Origin: Larix sibirica | Taxonomy: Eukaryota > Streptophyta > Pinopsida > Pinales > Pinaceae | Assembly (NCBI GenBank): GCA_004151065.3 | Contig: NWUY0300108550.1 | Span: 20,034 to 31,678 of the forward strand | Direction of reading: 5' to 3' | Length of the DNA: 11,645 bases | In this document: piece by piece, positions 1-8,520 of the stretch | Numbering within the stretch: the first letter of the stretch is position 1 | Layout of the letters: every line of letters starts with the position of its first letter | Translations under genes and position numbers: made by a program | Notes under the pieces: model-generated | What the model was told of the DNA's origin: nothing | Seen by the model: the letters and a program-made list of their open reading frames with translations, nothing else | Database searches by the model: none

Positions 1-839
1 CCCCTTAGTAAACATTAATGAATGATAAACATCTTATGTAGAAGCATCTATGAGTTTTAATGCATAATGTTAGAACTTGTAATACTAATGAATGCAAGTG
101 TGATGAAGACAGGTAAAAGAAGATGGGGAGAAAACCCTCTTTAAGAGAATTTTGTTAAATATGACATCGAAGTCATGGACCCAACTTACTATGTACAAGG
201 AGTGCTCTTCTATGTTTTACCAAGTTCAAAGATTTGTATGGTATTTTCTTATCCAAGTGTGCATGTGAAGTTGAGATTGATTCTCCACCTAACCCTACTT
301 TATAAATCCTATAAAGGGAAAACTTGGTTTGCATGCTTCTATGCTTGTAAAGGGTTTTTCTGTATGGCAAGTAAAAGTGTGTTACAAGCTAACTAGATGT
401 CATGGTAGGAGAATTGATGTTGAATAAGTATTGAACTTATTAACCAAGGACCTTTGCATCAGGTAGCTATACTTTTACTTTAAAGAATGGATTAAGACAT
501 ATGAATGTTTGTTCTTAACTGACGTTTGTCATGTGCAATTCTATGTCACAATAATGAGACTAATGTTTCATCTACTCATTGAATGCGAGAGGTCAATTCC
601 AGAAGGAATGATACTTACCAAGTATGTTAAATAAAAATAAAATTTTCACCCCATTTTCTCTAGAACGTGTCGAGGATTTTGGGTGTACTACACCTAGCAT
701 GAAGGGACATTAACTGAGTAGGCATGGGTGTAGTGTGTGAGAAACACTTTACTTGTCAGCATGGATTCAATGGTAGAAGCATGCAGAGGTTCTGAATACC
801 TTATCCTTGTGCCTATGAGATTTTTTAATGTGGTAGTGT
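1..839. other. Intergenic stretch without a supportable gene
   Basis: The only open frames here are short (under 75 codons) and overlap on opposite strands between 173 and 396. Reading on in those frames quickly meets stops, and no protein family is recognisable. The stretch may be the upstream part of the LTR-like sequence that follows, but I cannot define an edge. A 13-base palindrome (GGTGTACTACACC, 682-694) is the only compact structure I noticed. Confidence 0.5.
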
Positions 840-893
840 GATTTTGCATGCACTCAAATTAGGGATTTGGAACCCTAATCAGTCACTAAAGAA

Positions 894-899
894 TATAAA
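894..899 (+). promoter_or_regulatory. TATA box of the LTR-like element
   Basis: TATAAA lies in the context GAATATAAAAGAG, just after an inverted-looking AGGG..CCCT segment at about 862-877. A start site about 30 bases downstream would put the whole GCAYTTCT motif array into the 5' leader of the transcript. This is a motif match plus position only. Confidence 0.4.
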
Positions 900-968
900 A
901 GAGAGCAAAGGGATAAAGGTAAGTGTACTTGAGACAGATCTTCAGAGATTGAGTAGCCAAAGAGAGAG

Positions 969-1366
969 GGCGCACTTCTAAGAGAGAGGCGCATTTCTTG
1001 AGTGGGGGTTCACTTCTAAGAGAGGGTGCAATTCTTGAAGCCGGGAGGGAAGAGAGAAGCTGAGGGGTCTTTCGTTAGTGATTGATGAGGGCACATTTAG
1101 ATCTCATCAAAGATTGATCGAGACAGAGAGAGGGGTGCACTTCAGAGACTGAGGGGGCGCACTTCGAAGCAAAGGACGCACTTCTAAGACATAAGCGCAT
1201 TCTTCTTTAGAGTAGAGCAGGTTGAGGGCACACTTCTACGGTTGGAGGGTAGTAGAGGCAGAGGGCGCATTCCTTCAGAGAGAGAGAGGCAGTTACTTCT
1301 TCTAGAGATTGGCAGAGGCAGTCCATCAGACATTTCAGACAGAGAAGAGCAGAGGGTGCATTCCTT
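969..1366 (+). repeat. Degenerate array of about 12 GGGYGCAYTTCT-like motifs
   Basis: Variants of a 12-13 base motif (G-rich, then GCAYTTCT or GCATTCCTT) occur near 969, 988, 1007, 1024, 1089, 1133, 1156, 1175, 1194, 1226, 1263 and 1354. They are usually joined by AGAGAGAG-type purine linkers. Spacing is irregular (about 18-60 bases), so this is a degenerate, not a clean, tandem repeat. It sits just downstream of the TATA box and ends before the U5-like segment. Confidence 0.6.
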
Positions 1367-1705
1367 AGAGTAGTAGTTGTAGTTGTTGCAGATCTTGGGC
1401 TTGTTCCACCAGGTTTCTCTTTTTGTATAAATTTATGATTGTAAAACATTCCATAATTTTCTTTGGCTTGAGATTGAAGAAAGCCCCAGTTTGCTGGTTT
1501 TCCCCATTGGGGCTTCCAGGATAAATCATTGTGTTAAATTATGTCTGGTTTCCAGTTCCACTGCACATGTTTGACAAGTTAATGAGTTTATGTTTTACTG
1601 CTTATACAATAAGATCTGGGATTTATTCCTATGTATGTATTTGGGAATTGTATTGAAAGTAGTAATCAGAGTGATAGGCTTAGATATAAAATTAACAGTA
1701 ATCTT

Positions 1706-1863
1706 CTAATTACTGCAAATAGTGGTTTTACCAATAACCCAAGCAGTGCAGATGCTGAACAATTGAATCGTTATCCACTTACCAATGACCCAACTGATCT
1801 AGGCATTGAATAATACTATATTAATCCACTAGCTACTGCAAATAAGATTCTTATCAATAACCC
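1706..1863 (+). repeat. Divergent in-phase direct repeat, period 123 bp
   Basis: Positions 1706-1740 and 1829-1863 match at about 27 of 35 bases. The spacing of 123 is exactly 41 codons, so in frame 2 both encode a similar peptide (LITAN..FTNNP and LATAN..LINNP). Conservation of phase supports a protein-coding past. Confidence 0.55.
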
Positions 1864-2196
1864 TTTTCTAGACCCACAATATTTCAACACGTAGCCATAT
1901 AACACAATGGAGATACACACGCATCAAATAGAGTTAGGACAAGTGGGTCATTGGAACCCATATATGACAGGATGGAACCAGCTGGGAGAAGCAAATGAGT
2001 CAAACTGTTGAAGGGCATGGCTTCTCGTTGAATCAAAATTCACCTTCATTGGTCCAAAATGGCATCTATACCAATCAACATATGGCATTTCATTATGGTA
2101 ATTCTCAACAACTTGTCTAGTCTCCAATGGACAATACTTTCCAACAAGGTTTAAGATGACCAACCAATTATGCACAACACATCTAGTCTTGCAAGA

Positions 2197-2346
2197 ATGG
2201 GACCAGCAATACCAACCATTGCAAGTGGTTTTGGTACATTTGGGAATGATTCCACTACAAATTCTCATGGAATGCGACCCACAATACCATCCATCGTAAG
2301 TGCTTTTGGTACACTTGGGATTGGTTCCAATACAAAAACTCTGAGA
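2197..2346 (+). repeat. Two tandem 75-bp (25-codon) coding repeats
   Basis: Unit one is 2197-2271 and unit two is 2272-2346, each starting with ATG, and a further ATG follows at 2347. In frame 1 both encode the pattern M-x-P-x-I-P-x-I-x-S-x-F-G-T-x-G. Phase and length are exactly kept while many third positions differ, as expected for an old coding duplication inside the pseudogene. Confidence 0.7.
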
Positions 2347-2460
2347 ATGCTACAGGAACAGATATCACATTCATGTAACCACAATCAAGATGTCCAACGA
2401 GTGTCACAACATCTTTTAAATACGAACTACTACCGCAATGTTGTTTATAAAACTTCAGCA

Positions 2461-2821
2461 TTGTTGATGTTTAATCAGATTTGTGAAATATGATGCAAGC
2501 CTTGACCTTTGGAGTCCATAGGGTGGCGGCGAGGCTTGCGTCATGTTTGCACCAATCTTGACAGCTCACACTCCTCTTCGTTGAATATGCATTTAACGCG
2601 GCTAGGGTTCAGTAGTTTTGCTTGATATTTTTCGGGGAATTTAAACTACCACGGAATTTTAATAGAATTCAACCTTCAATCTCAAACTTAGATCTCCACA
2701 TGGCATTTGGTGTGGAGCCGCAGAGGAACTTGGCCTCCAATGCCGTTATTGGTCATCCCCAAGATGGCCCAACAATTATCATTATATAGCAACCTTGCAA
2801 GAATTAGAGGCGACTTGAAAG
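2461..2821. other. No gene seen
   Basis: No open frame of useful length and no RNA gene is visible. Local base content rises around 2500-2600, where GCAAGCCTTGACC and GGCGAGGCTTGCG suggest an imperfect GCAAGCCT/AGGCTTGC inverted pair (about 2495-2540). No function is supported. Confidence 0.4.
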
Positions 2822-3105
2822 TTTTTGATGTTGACGACCTTTATATTCATGGTTAAAATATTCTTTGGAGCTATGAACCCCAATTTATCATCAAGCTTTT
2901 GGAGTTCACAACTTTTATTTTGATAGTTAAAATCTTGTGGGGGGAGCCGTGAACCACAATTTGACGTGGTAACCAACTTTAAAATGAGGTAAGGATTCCA
3001 TAAGATCTGAACTTTGCGAACCTCCCTTGAGAGGATGGCCTTCACCAACTAGCCATGGAGTAACCCCTTTGAAGTTCACACTTTTGATGGGTTTAATAAA
3101 TTTTG
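2822..3105. repeat. Degenerate tandem repeat, unit about 75 bp
   Basis: Two adjacent units share the order of landmarks: a TTTTGATGTT/TTTTGGAGTT start, then TTTATATT/TTTTATTT, then GGTTAAAAT/AGTTAAAAT (2851 and 2925), then GAGCTATGAACC/GAGCCGTGAACC, then CAATTT. A weaker third partial copy with TTTGAAGTTCACA begins near 3068. The units are well diverged. Open frames on the minus strand here are probably chance products of the repeat. Confidence 0.5.
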
Positions 3106-4060
3106 TAAAGGTCATTGAGTTATTCATTTTTCAGTTGCACAATAAATTTATTGTTCTCTTTTACATGTGATTGGATGCAAATTTGAGAAGCAACTATTCT
3201 AGTCTTATGCAGAATTTCTAATTTGAAATGTTTAATAGAAAAGTTCCAGTGGATGAAATTTGATTAGTAGTGTAGCATCTATTGATTATATTGCATCATG
3301 AGACGTAAACTTTTCAATTTTGCATAGTGCTTTTAACGTGGTAAAGATTTCTTTGTAACTTACCTTTCTTTTAGAACTTGAAATCAGTGTCTATGTATTG
3401 TTCCCTGTGCAGAAATATTGTGTCCAGACTTTAATTTTTTAGATGTGTTGTCTTACAAATCACATTTGCATTCTGTATCTCAAAGAGGAAAACAATATTT
3501 ACTGTATCTTTTACACAGTGAATGCCAAAAATCTGAATGGATGTTCCTTAGCACTGGTTGTAATGCATGTTCTTATCTGAGTGACATCATTCAATTTTGT
3601 ATACAAGATAATAAATCAAATTGGTTATAACATATTAATTTCATTACCACTATGTCTTTTCTTTTAAGGGATACTCTTGCTCTTTTGTTTAGAGTAAAGA
3701 TTACACAAACTTTTCTTTTGGTTCAACGCTTACTGTAGACTTACAAACACAATTAGGTTGATTTTTTGTATTTGGCTATCCCATTGAAATAAAGTGGAAT
3801 AGTTGGACAAGCTCATATTGCATCTACAATTATATACAGAATATCACTACTAGCAAGGCATGTTCTTTGAAGAGCTGTCAAACAACTTTACGGCCGTGTA
3901 CAATTGCCATTTTGTATATAGCTAATTGCAAAATAAAAAAGTGATATGTACTCTCAGAAATAGATACCTTTTTTCACAATGGGTTAGAATAAGTTTGAAT
4001 ATTACATTTATCTTTAAATTAGCAGTGAAAAAAGCCATTGATTAGCACCATTTTCATGTT
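3106..4060. other. AT-rich intergenic DNA, no gene seen
   Basis: The longest open frame is 3418-3630 on the plus strand (70 codons, starting MCPDFNFLDVL). It is Cys- and Ser-rich and matches no family I recognise. It begins just after a CCCTGTGCAG that resembles a splice acceptor, but no partner exon is visible. The rest is AT-rich sequence beyond the probable poly(A) site of the F-box gene. Confidence 0.4.
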
Positions 4061-4064
4061 GATC

Positions 4065-4570
4065 TCTTCAAATAATACAGTTTTTATTACATTGCCTTGT
4101 GGAATAATGCACCACAAATCTTGTCCAATGCTTGGAAACTTGAACCCAAAACAGCTACTGGATAAATTGAATCCCCAGAATCTTATAATGGGGTGAAAGT
4201 ATCGAAATAATACTCTTGCTTATGGATGAGCAAAAGCCTTAACAATTACCTCTTATCATTATAACCTATGAATTATCGGTTCCCATTAAAGCCACAAAAG
4301 AGCTTATATGCCCAAGCATCCTGTCTAAACAGGGATTTTCCAAAATGCCTAATGGACATGCTTGATAAAATTGATGTTTTGGGACTTTTCATTCACAGCA
4401 CAAGACTTGGAAACCTCAAACTGGGCTTGCAGCATGTGATGTACAGAAGTATAATAAAGATCCGAATAGATAACTCGTTGAACCATGAACTGGTCTCACT
4501 GAGCTCAAGAATTGATATATGAACCAGATACCCAAATATGAAAACCTAGGGTGGAATCCCATGGGACCAT
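4065..4570 (-). other. Probable 3' UTR of the F-box/Kelch gene
   Basis: Downstream of the stop codon on the minus strand, the first canonical AATAAA lies at 4088-4083 (TTTATT on the plus strand), inside GTAATAAAAACTG. This would give a 3' UTR of roughly 500 bases, a usual length for plant transcripts. Open frames on the plus strand here (such as 4268-4522) have no recognisable homology and are probably chance. The cleavage site itself cannot be seen. Confidence 0.4.
4083..4088 (-). terminator. Candidate polyadenylation signal AATAAA
   Basis: This is the first AATAAA after the F-box gene stop codon when read on the minus strand, about 480 bases downstream. Plant poly(A) signals are loosely conserved, so other near-matches could be used instead. 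Confidence 0.35.
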
Positions 4571-5943
4571 CTAGTCCTCAAGTAGAGCACAATGAGCACT
4601 ACTTGGCACCCAGGAAAGGGAACCTGTCTTCAAATTCTGCTTTAGTTCTTGCCATATGCATTTCCATACATATTCCTTGTTATCTTCGGTATTGGCAAGC
4701 ATGCCTGACAATTCAGAACCATCATCATCCTCTCTCCCAAAATCATGCAATATATCTTGCCCACTGTTTAAATCGGTTTCTCTTCCTCTATTTGAAATCA
4801 CCCTAAACTCCATTCTAGCCTTGAGGCTATTTGAATTCAACCCTAGATCTAACCTGCCAGTCTCTCTACTGTCCTCCCTCCTCCAATCAAACTCACGGAT
4901 GCAATTTCTTCTGGTTACAGATCCAAGCCAATCTCTTCTCTCTAATCCAATCTTTTTCCCCAAATCAAGCTGCCAGACCCCATCAGGACTATCAGATATT
5001 ACATGGTGATTATATGGATCTACTTTGATCTTGCCTGTAAGACCATAAAGCTTATCTGTGCGACCAACAAGTCGGCTTATCTTTGCAGGAAGACCAGCAA
5101 CAATTTCCCAAGAATCATTCTCAATTACATACATTTTGAGCAGACAATCCTTCCAATCTGCAACAAAAAGTTGTGAATTTGCTGAGGCAATTGGGCCTCG
5201 AGCAAGTCCTCGACGAAGACCATGACTCATTCTGATCCATGAATCTTTTACAGGATCATACAGCTCCCCTTCTATTGGGCTTCCTGAGCCTAAATTTGCA
5301 CCCTTAACATAAACCAATCCTCTGTGTTCCACACCAACGCAACTTTTCATGGAAGAATGCATTCTTGAGACAAAACTCCAGCAGTTTGAGGTAGGATCGT
5401 AGACTTCTGCAGAAGCACCTTCCTCCATTTCTTCATTGCCTCCAGCTACAAGAATCCTTTTTTTCAAGGTTACAGCTGCTGAATTGGATCGAGGAACCTG
5501 CATGGGGGCAACTTTAATCCACTGATTCTTACAATAATCATATTTATGCACAGCATTTGCAGGCTCAGTTGGACGAATGCAATTGTAAATTGTTGCTTGG
5601 TCACCTCCCATCACAAAAAGTGTTCCATGCAAAGCGGCAACTGTCTCAATCTGCCACCATTCATAAGGATCAACGTTCCATTCAGGAGAAGAAATTGCTC
5701 GATCCAAAGGCAGAGGAGGAAGGCAAAACCATGAATGCTCCTTCAAATTAAAGATTTGGACTCTGTTACCGTGTACAACAAATGAAATGAATGTTTCGCT
5801 GATTTTAAATGCAGCTCTGGTGGCATAAAATTCTTGTGATGAGAGAATATTTTTCCAACTTTTTGAAACCTTCCTTAACGATGTATCATATTTGACGAAA
5901 GGAACACGCATCAAGCATAACTGTGCCAAATCATTTGGCAGGC
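4571..5943 (-). CDS. F-box/Kelch-repeat protein, exon 2 (F-box, Kelch propeller, C-terminal tail)
   Basis: This exon encodes residues 140-596 of a predicted SCF ubiquitin-ligase substrate receptor. The F-box spans about 141-185: LPNDLAQLCLMRVP, then VSKSWKNIL with W169. It would bind the Skp1/ASK adaptor. A pre-Kelch strand (W211, CLPPLPLD) follows. Kelch blades then show GG at 252-253 with W281, GG at 307-308 (VAGGNEE) with AEVYDPTSNCW to W328, a weaker blade lacking the double glycine (YVKGANLG, ELYDPVKDSW to W375), and one ending at W418. The propeller appears to end near residue 480. About 115 charged residues follow (RREDSRETGRLDLGLNSNS, then Glu/Asp-rich) with no domain I recognise. The exon starts after TTTCTCCTTGCAG, a strong 3' splice site. 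The gene is clearly an F-box/Kelch type; its subfamily and substrate are unknown. Confidence 0.9.
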
Positions 5944-6669
5944 CTGCAAGGAGAAATCAGGTGTTATTTTTGTCACAAATAGAATAGTTTACACAAAATT
6001 TTCCAGAAATGTGGACAGCCAAAGAAAGTTGTGGTGGGCATGAAGGTGAAAAAATAATAATAATTACTAGGAGTAATGATGGTAGAAGAATAGTCGGTAA
6101 GTCATTCTAATTTTAAACTTTTCGCGGGGGGATTTTCAGGTGTTTGAGAACAACACTCTAATACAGCTTGTAGAAGACCTCCTGATTGTTACATATTCTT
6201 GTTAGAGATTACACTATGTAAACATATTAAATATGTCAGTAAAGGTATCTTTATGATGGGGTTACTTTGTTGTGCTCTTGAAGGGGTTTACTTCGCTGTG
6301 TTTTTCTCGAATTAGAGTTATAGAGACAAATTAATTTAGGGGCGCTGTCTTTTATGGTAAGAGCAGGCCTATTTATGAAATTGGGTAAATAGGATTTAGA
6401 ACTGTCAGAAGAGACAGCCTCCTCTGCCTCAATCTGGGTAAGGCCCAAAGAATTACGCTTGGAGTTTTGGATGATACAGTGTTTAGATCTATTGGAAATA
6501 CATTGTAGAAACTTCTAGTAATCTCCCAAACAACAAAGGAGAATAAAATGACCAACATGCCAGCATCTATGTGGATTTGGATCTGTAGCATGGATTGCGA
6601 ACATTTGTAATTTCAGGCTCTTGGACTTGCATTACAGCAATAAATAAATGATGAGAACGAACCCTTATG

Positions 6670-6738
6670 TGCAACGTCTGTTTTTAAACCGGACATTTGG
6701 TGACATGCAACGTCTGTTTTTAAACCGGACATTTGGTG
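6670..6738. repeat. Exact 33-bp direct repeat, period 36, with palindromic core
   Basis: The copies at 6670-6702 and 6706-6738 are identical, separated by ACA. Each contains GTCTGTTTTTAAACCGGAC, which pairs with itself in 7 of 9 positions plus one G-T wobble around a central T. The copies could form two hairpins. It lies inside the intron. Confidence 0.8.
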
Positions 6739-7183
6739 TGCAATAGCCTAAAAGTGATGGAAGAAGTGAATAAAAGAAAACATTGCTAAAATAGGTAAAA
6801 ATGAAGATAGTACTAGATACCAGCCATGGATAAATATTAAAAAGACAAGATGGGAAGAAGAACCAACTATGGATAAAAGCTGCAGAAAAGACAGGCAGCA
6901 AAGTAAAGAAAATCAGTAAAGAAACTACAAAGCAAATCAGTAACCAAAGGATAGTAATCCTTCTAAAGTTTTGCACAAAGAGGAAGAGCAAGTGTCCAGG
7001 AAAGCAGCACAACAGCGTCATTTATCAGACAAGTAGGAAATAAAAAATCAGGGGATACACGTTGGGAGCAAGCAACAAGTTAAGCAAAAGGGAGTTTCTT
7101 CTCAAGTTGAAACCTTTGACAGAATGGTCCTTAACTGACGCAAACAAAGAGGAGGAAAAAACGTAAGAGGAGAAATTGAAGAC

Positions 7184-7235
7184 CATAGTGAGGATAAAAG
7201 AGTCTAAGAATTGCAAGAACATAGTGAGGATAAAA
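7184..7235. repeat. 16-bp direct repeat, period 36
   Basis: CATAGTGAGGATAAAA occurs at 7184-7199 and again at 7220-7235. It is a short duplication in the purine-rich part of the intron, with no function evident. Confidence 0.6.
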
Positions 7236-7369
7236 TTTAAAAATTCACCCTATCTAAACAGATGACTGTTTCCAGACCCTTCCAAGTGGGAGTTAACTTC
7301 TGAGTCTGACTTTACTCTTAGGAATCTACACCGAATTGGTACTTCCAAGACTGACGCAGGTTTCGCAAG

Positions 7370-7432
7370 TCAAACTCAAACAAGAGTTTGATTGACTCCG
7401 CAAGTCTGACTCGTGCAGCACGTGTGTCAGAC
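7370..7432 (+). promoter_or_regulatory. Two adjacent inverted repeats before a TATA-like motif
   Basis: TCAAACTC (7370-7377) and GAGTTTGA (7384-7391) form a perfect 8-bp stem with a 6-base loop. GTCTGAC (7404-7410) and GTCAGAC (7426-7432) form a second stem that encloses CGTGCAGCACG, itself palindromic. GAGTCTGACT-like motifs also occur near 7300, and a TGACG occurs at about 7352. TATAAAA follows at 7446-7452. The arrangement resembles a cryptic plus-strand promoter, antisense to the host gene, or the remains of an element end. Transcription is not shown. Confidence 0.35.
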
Positions 7433-7445
7433 TCAGTTATCCATG

Positions 7446-7452
7446 TATAAAA
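7446..7452 (+). promoter_or_regulatory. TATA-like motif inside the intron
   Basis: GTATAAAAG is flanked by a short inverted pair CCATGT/ACATGG. It lies just downstream of the hairpin-forming sequence and would drive transcription antisense to the F-box gene if active. It may be coincidental in AT-rich DNA. Confidence 0.25.
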
Positions 7453-7835
7453 GACACATGGAAAAAAAACACATTTTGCTTTTTTCAGTTTTCACACGAT
7501 TCCACATCGAAATAACAGCAAATCTCTCAACAGTCCAGAATCTATGGTTTTTTGCAAGTATGCAGAATCATCTATGTACTTTGAAACAAGTTACTATAGA
7601 AAATTTGCATCATATGGGCATTGCGAACTTTCATAATCATGGGAAATGTCATTTCTACTGGCATTTTTTGTTTTTATTTCCCGATTCAACCACTGAGTTT
7701 TTCCTGAGTCCAGGTCAACTATTATTCAGTCTTTGTCTCTTATTTAAGTCTGGTGACTTTGAAATGCACAAACCAAATCAAAACCAGAGAGAAAGGCAAA
7801 CAAGAAAACAAGCCTTACAAAAATATGGCCGGCAG

Positions 7836-7938
7836 TTGGCACACCGCAGTCCTTAACTGAATTAGATGCCCAGGAGTTGGAAGTGCATTTGGCACACCGC
7901 AGTCCTTAACTGAATTAGATGCCCAGGAGTTGGAAGTG
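7836..7938. repeat. Exact 50-bp tandem duplication, period 53
   Basis: The copies at 7836-7885 and 7889-7938 are identical, separated by CAT. Identity over 50 bases implies a recent duplication, or gene conversion, within the intron. The unit includes GGCACACCGCAGTCC and GCCCAGGAGTTGG. Confidence 0.85.
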
Positions 7939-8119
7939 TTAAGGAAGATTTCAAGAATTAGCCTTTCATTCAAAATAGACGAAAAGGAAGTAGAAGCAGA
8001 TTGAAGAAACAGACAAGCATGGCTTACTTACATTTTAACAGTTTGCAGTCTCCATTTATTAGTAGTAGTCGTCTCTATGTTTATCATAGGAATCATATCC
8101 TAATTTTATGTGTGTATGT

Positions 8120-8520
8120 TGAGTTGTGGTCTAGCAGCAACTTGGAGTGGTTGTTGTGACAATGAATCAGGTTTGAATCCTAGCGGCTATGCTCCTCTCC
8201 TTTGTGGGTTTTACCTGATGTGGCTATTTATCTTGGGCTTTGAATCAATCATGGATGTATCATGGGGCAAGTTGATGCAATGGCACTCACTGAGGTACCA
8301 GCAATCTCATTCTTTGCTGAAAAATATGAGCGTGGCGGATTTATTTCCAGGTTTTCCACCCACTGGGCGGTTTCCCATTGAGAAATATATATAACGAAGA
8401 CCTAGGTTCAAATCCAAGCGGGCATGCTCCACCCCTGAACAACCCAGGTTCAAGCCCAAGCGCGCATGCTCCACCCCTAAACAACCCAGGTTTAAACCCA
8501 GGCGGGCACGCTCCAACGTT
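8120..8520 (+). mobile_element. SINE-like (tRNA-derived) block with repeated B-box motifs
   Basis: At 8132-8145, TAGCAGCAACTTGG resembles an RNA polymerase III A box. At 8170-8180, GGTTTGAATCC differs from the B-box consensus GGTTCGAATCC by one base. Start-to-start spacing is 38 bases, slightly short of tRNA spacing. The B-box-containing segment at 8169-8200 is repeated in diverged form at 8404-8435 and within the tandem units that follow. No A-rich tail or target duplication is clear, so limits are approximate and the SINE label is an inference. Confidence 0.4.
8404..8520. repeat. Three tandem 42-bp units carrying B-box-like motifs
   Basis: Units are 8404-8445, 8446-8487 and a partial unit 8488-8520. 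Each starts AGGTTYRAR.CC, then AAGCGGGCATGCTCC or a close variant, then CACCCC. B-box-like words are GGTTCAAATCC, GGTTCAAGCCC and GGTTTAAACCC, so later copies have drifted. Confidence 0.8.

Larger units (their letters stand above)
840..1610 (+). mobile_element. Decayed LTR-retrotransposon LTR (Copia-type signature), boundaries approximate
   Basis: The order of elements fits an LTR read on the plus strand: a TATA box at 894-899, a purine-rich transcribed stretch, then at about 1420-1530 a segment resembling the end of plant Copia LTRs. That segment has a 'tttgtataaatttatg' stretch, a GATTGAAGAAAGCCCC motif where such LTRs usually have a polyadenylation signal, and the 'ctggttttccccattggg' phrase. 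I know this phrase from plant LTRs by memory, not from a search. No clear TG..CA ends, tRNA primer-binding site or second LTR could be placed, so this may be a solo or truncated LTR. Alternatively it could be the promoter and leader of a dead gene lying at 1631-2460. Confidence 0.45.
1631..2460 (+). pseudogene. Decayed Asn/Gln-rich coding sequence, unknown family
   Basis: Protein-like sequence continues through three frames in order. Positions 1631-2005 run in frame 2, from MYVFGNCIESS to WNQLGEANESN, with stops at 1811-1813 and near 1892. From 1995 to about 2190 the sequence is in frame 3 (MSQTVEGHGFSLNQNSPS, then NQHMAFHYGNSQQL), with stops after QQLV and GLR. From about 2170 to 2460 it is in frame 1 and contains two copies of a 25-residue repeat. 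The composition is rich in Asn, Gln, Ser and Thr, like disordered tails of plant regulatory proteins, but I recognise no domain. Two frameshifts and several stops mean it is dead as written. It could be a relic of a host gene or of the internal region of the adjoining LTR element. Confidence 0.5.

Noticed and set aside
4656-5009. Plus-strand open frame of 117 codons overlapping exon 2
   Set aside because: It lies antisense to the well-supported F-box/Kelch coding exon and has no recognisable protein similarity. It is a shadow of the real frame.
5927-5929. TTG as a start codon for the exon 2 frame
   Set aside because: The frame is open upstream through Gly-Leu-Pro-Asn-Asp, the normal F-box beginning, and meets a clear splice acceptor at 5944. 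The TTG is an internal leucine.
6665-7021. Minus-strand open frame of 118 codons, hydrophobic, with a duplicated end
   Set aside because: It lies in the U-rich intron, so Phe/Leu-rich translation is expected from composition. The duplicated end is the 33-bp repeat. No homology was recognised.
7413-7856. Plus-strand open frame of 147 codons in the intron
   Set aside because: The composition (His, Phe, Gln-rich, no domain) and its position antisense to the host intron and across hairpin sequence and part of the 50-bp repeat argue for chance. It could be reconsidered if transcription from the nearby TATA motif were found.
8132-8180. A functional tRNA gene
   Set aside because: A- and B-box-like words are present, but no cloverleaf with matching acceptor and anticodon stems could be built around them.
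8307-8516. Minus-strand open frame encoding a repetitive Leu/Gly/Arg peptide (ARLGLNLG units)
   Set aside because: It is just the translation of the 42-bp tandem repeat on the strand opposite the B-box motifs. A repeat whose length is a multiple of three stays open by construction.
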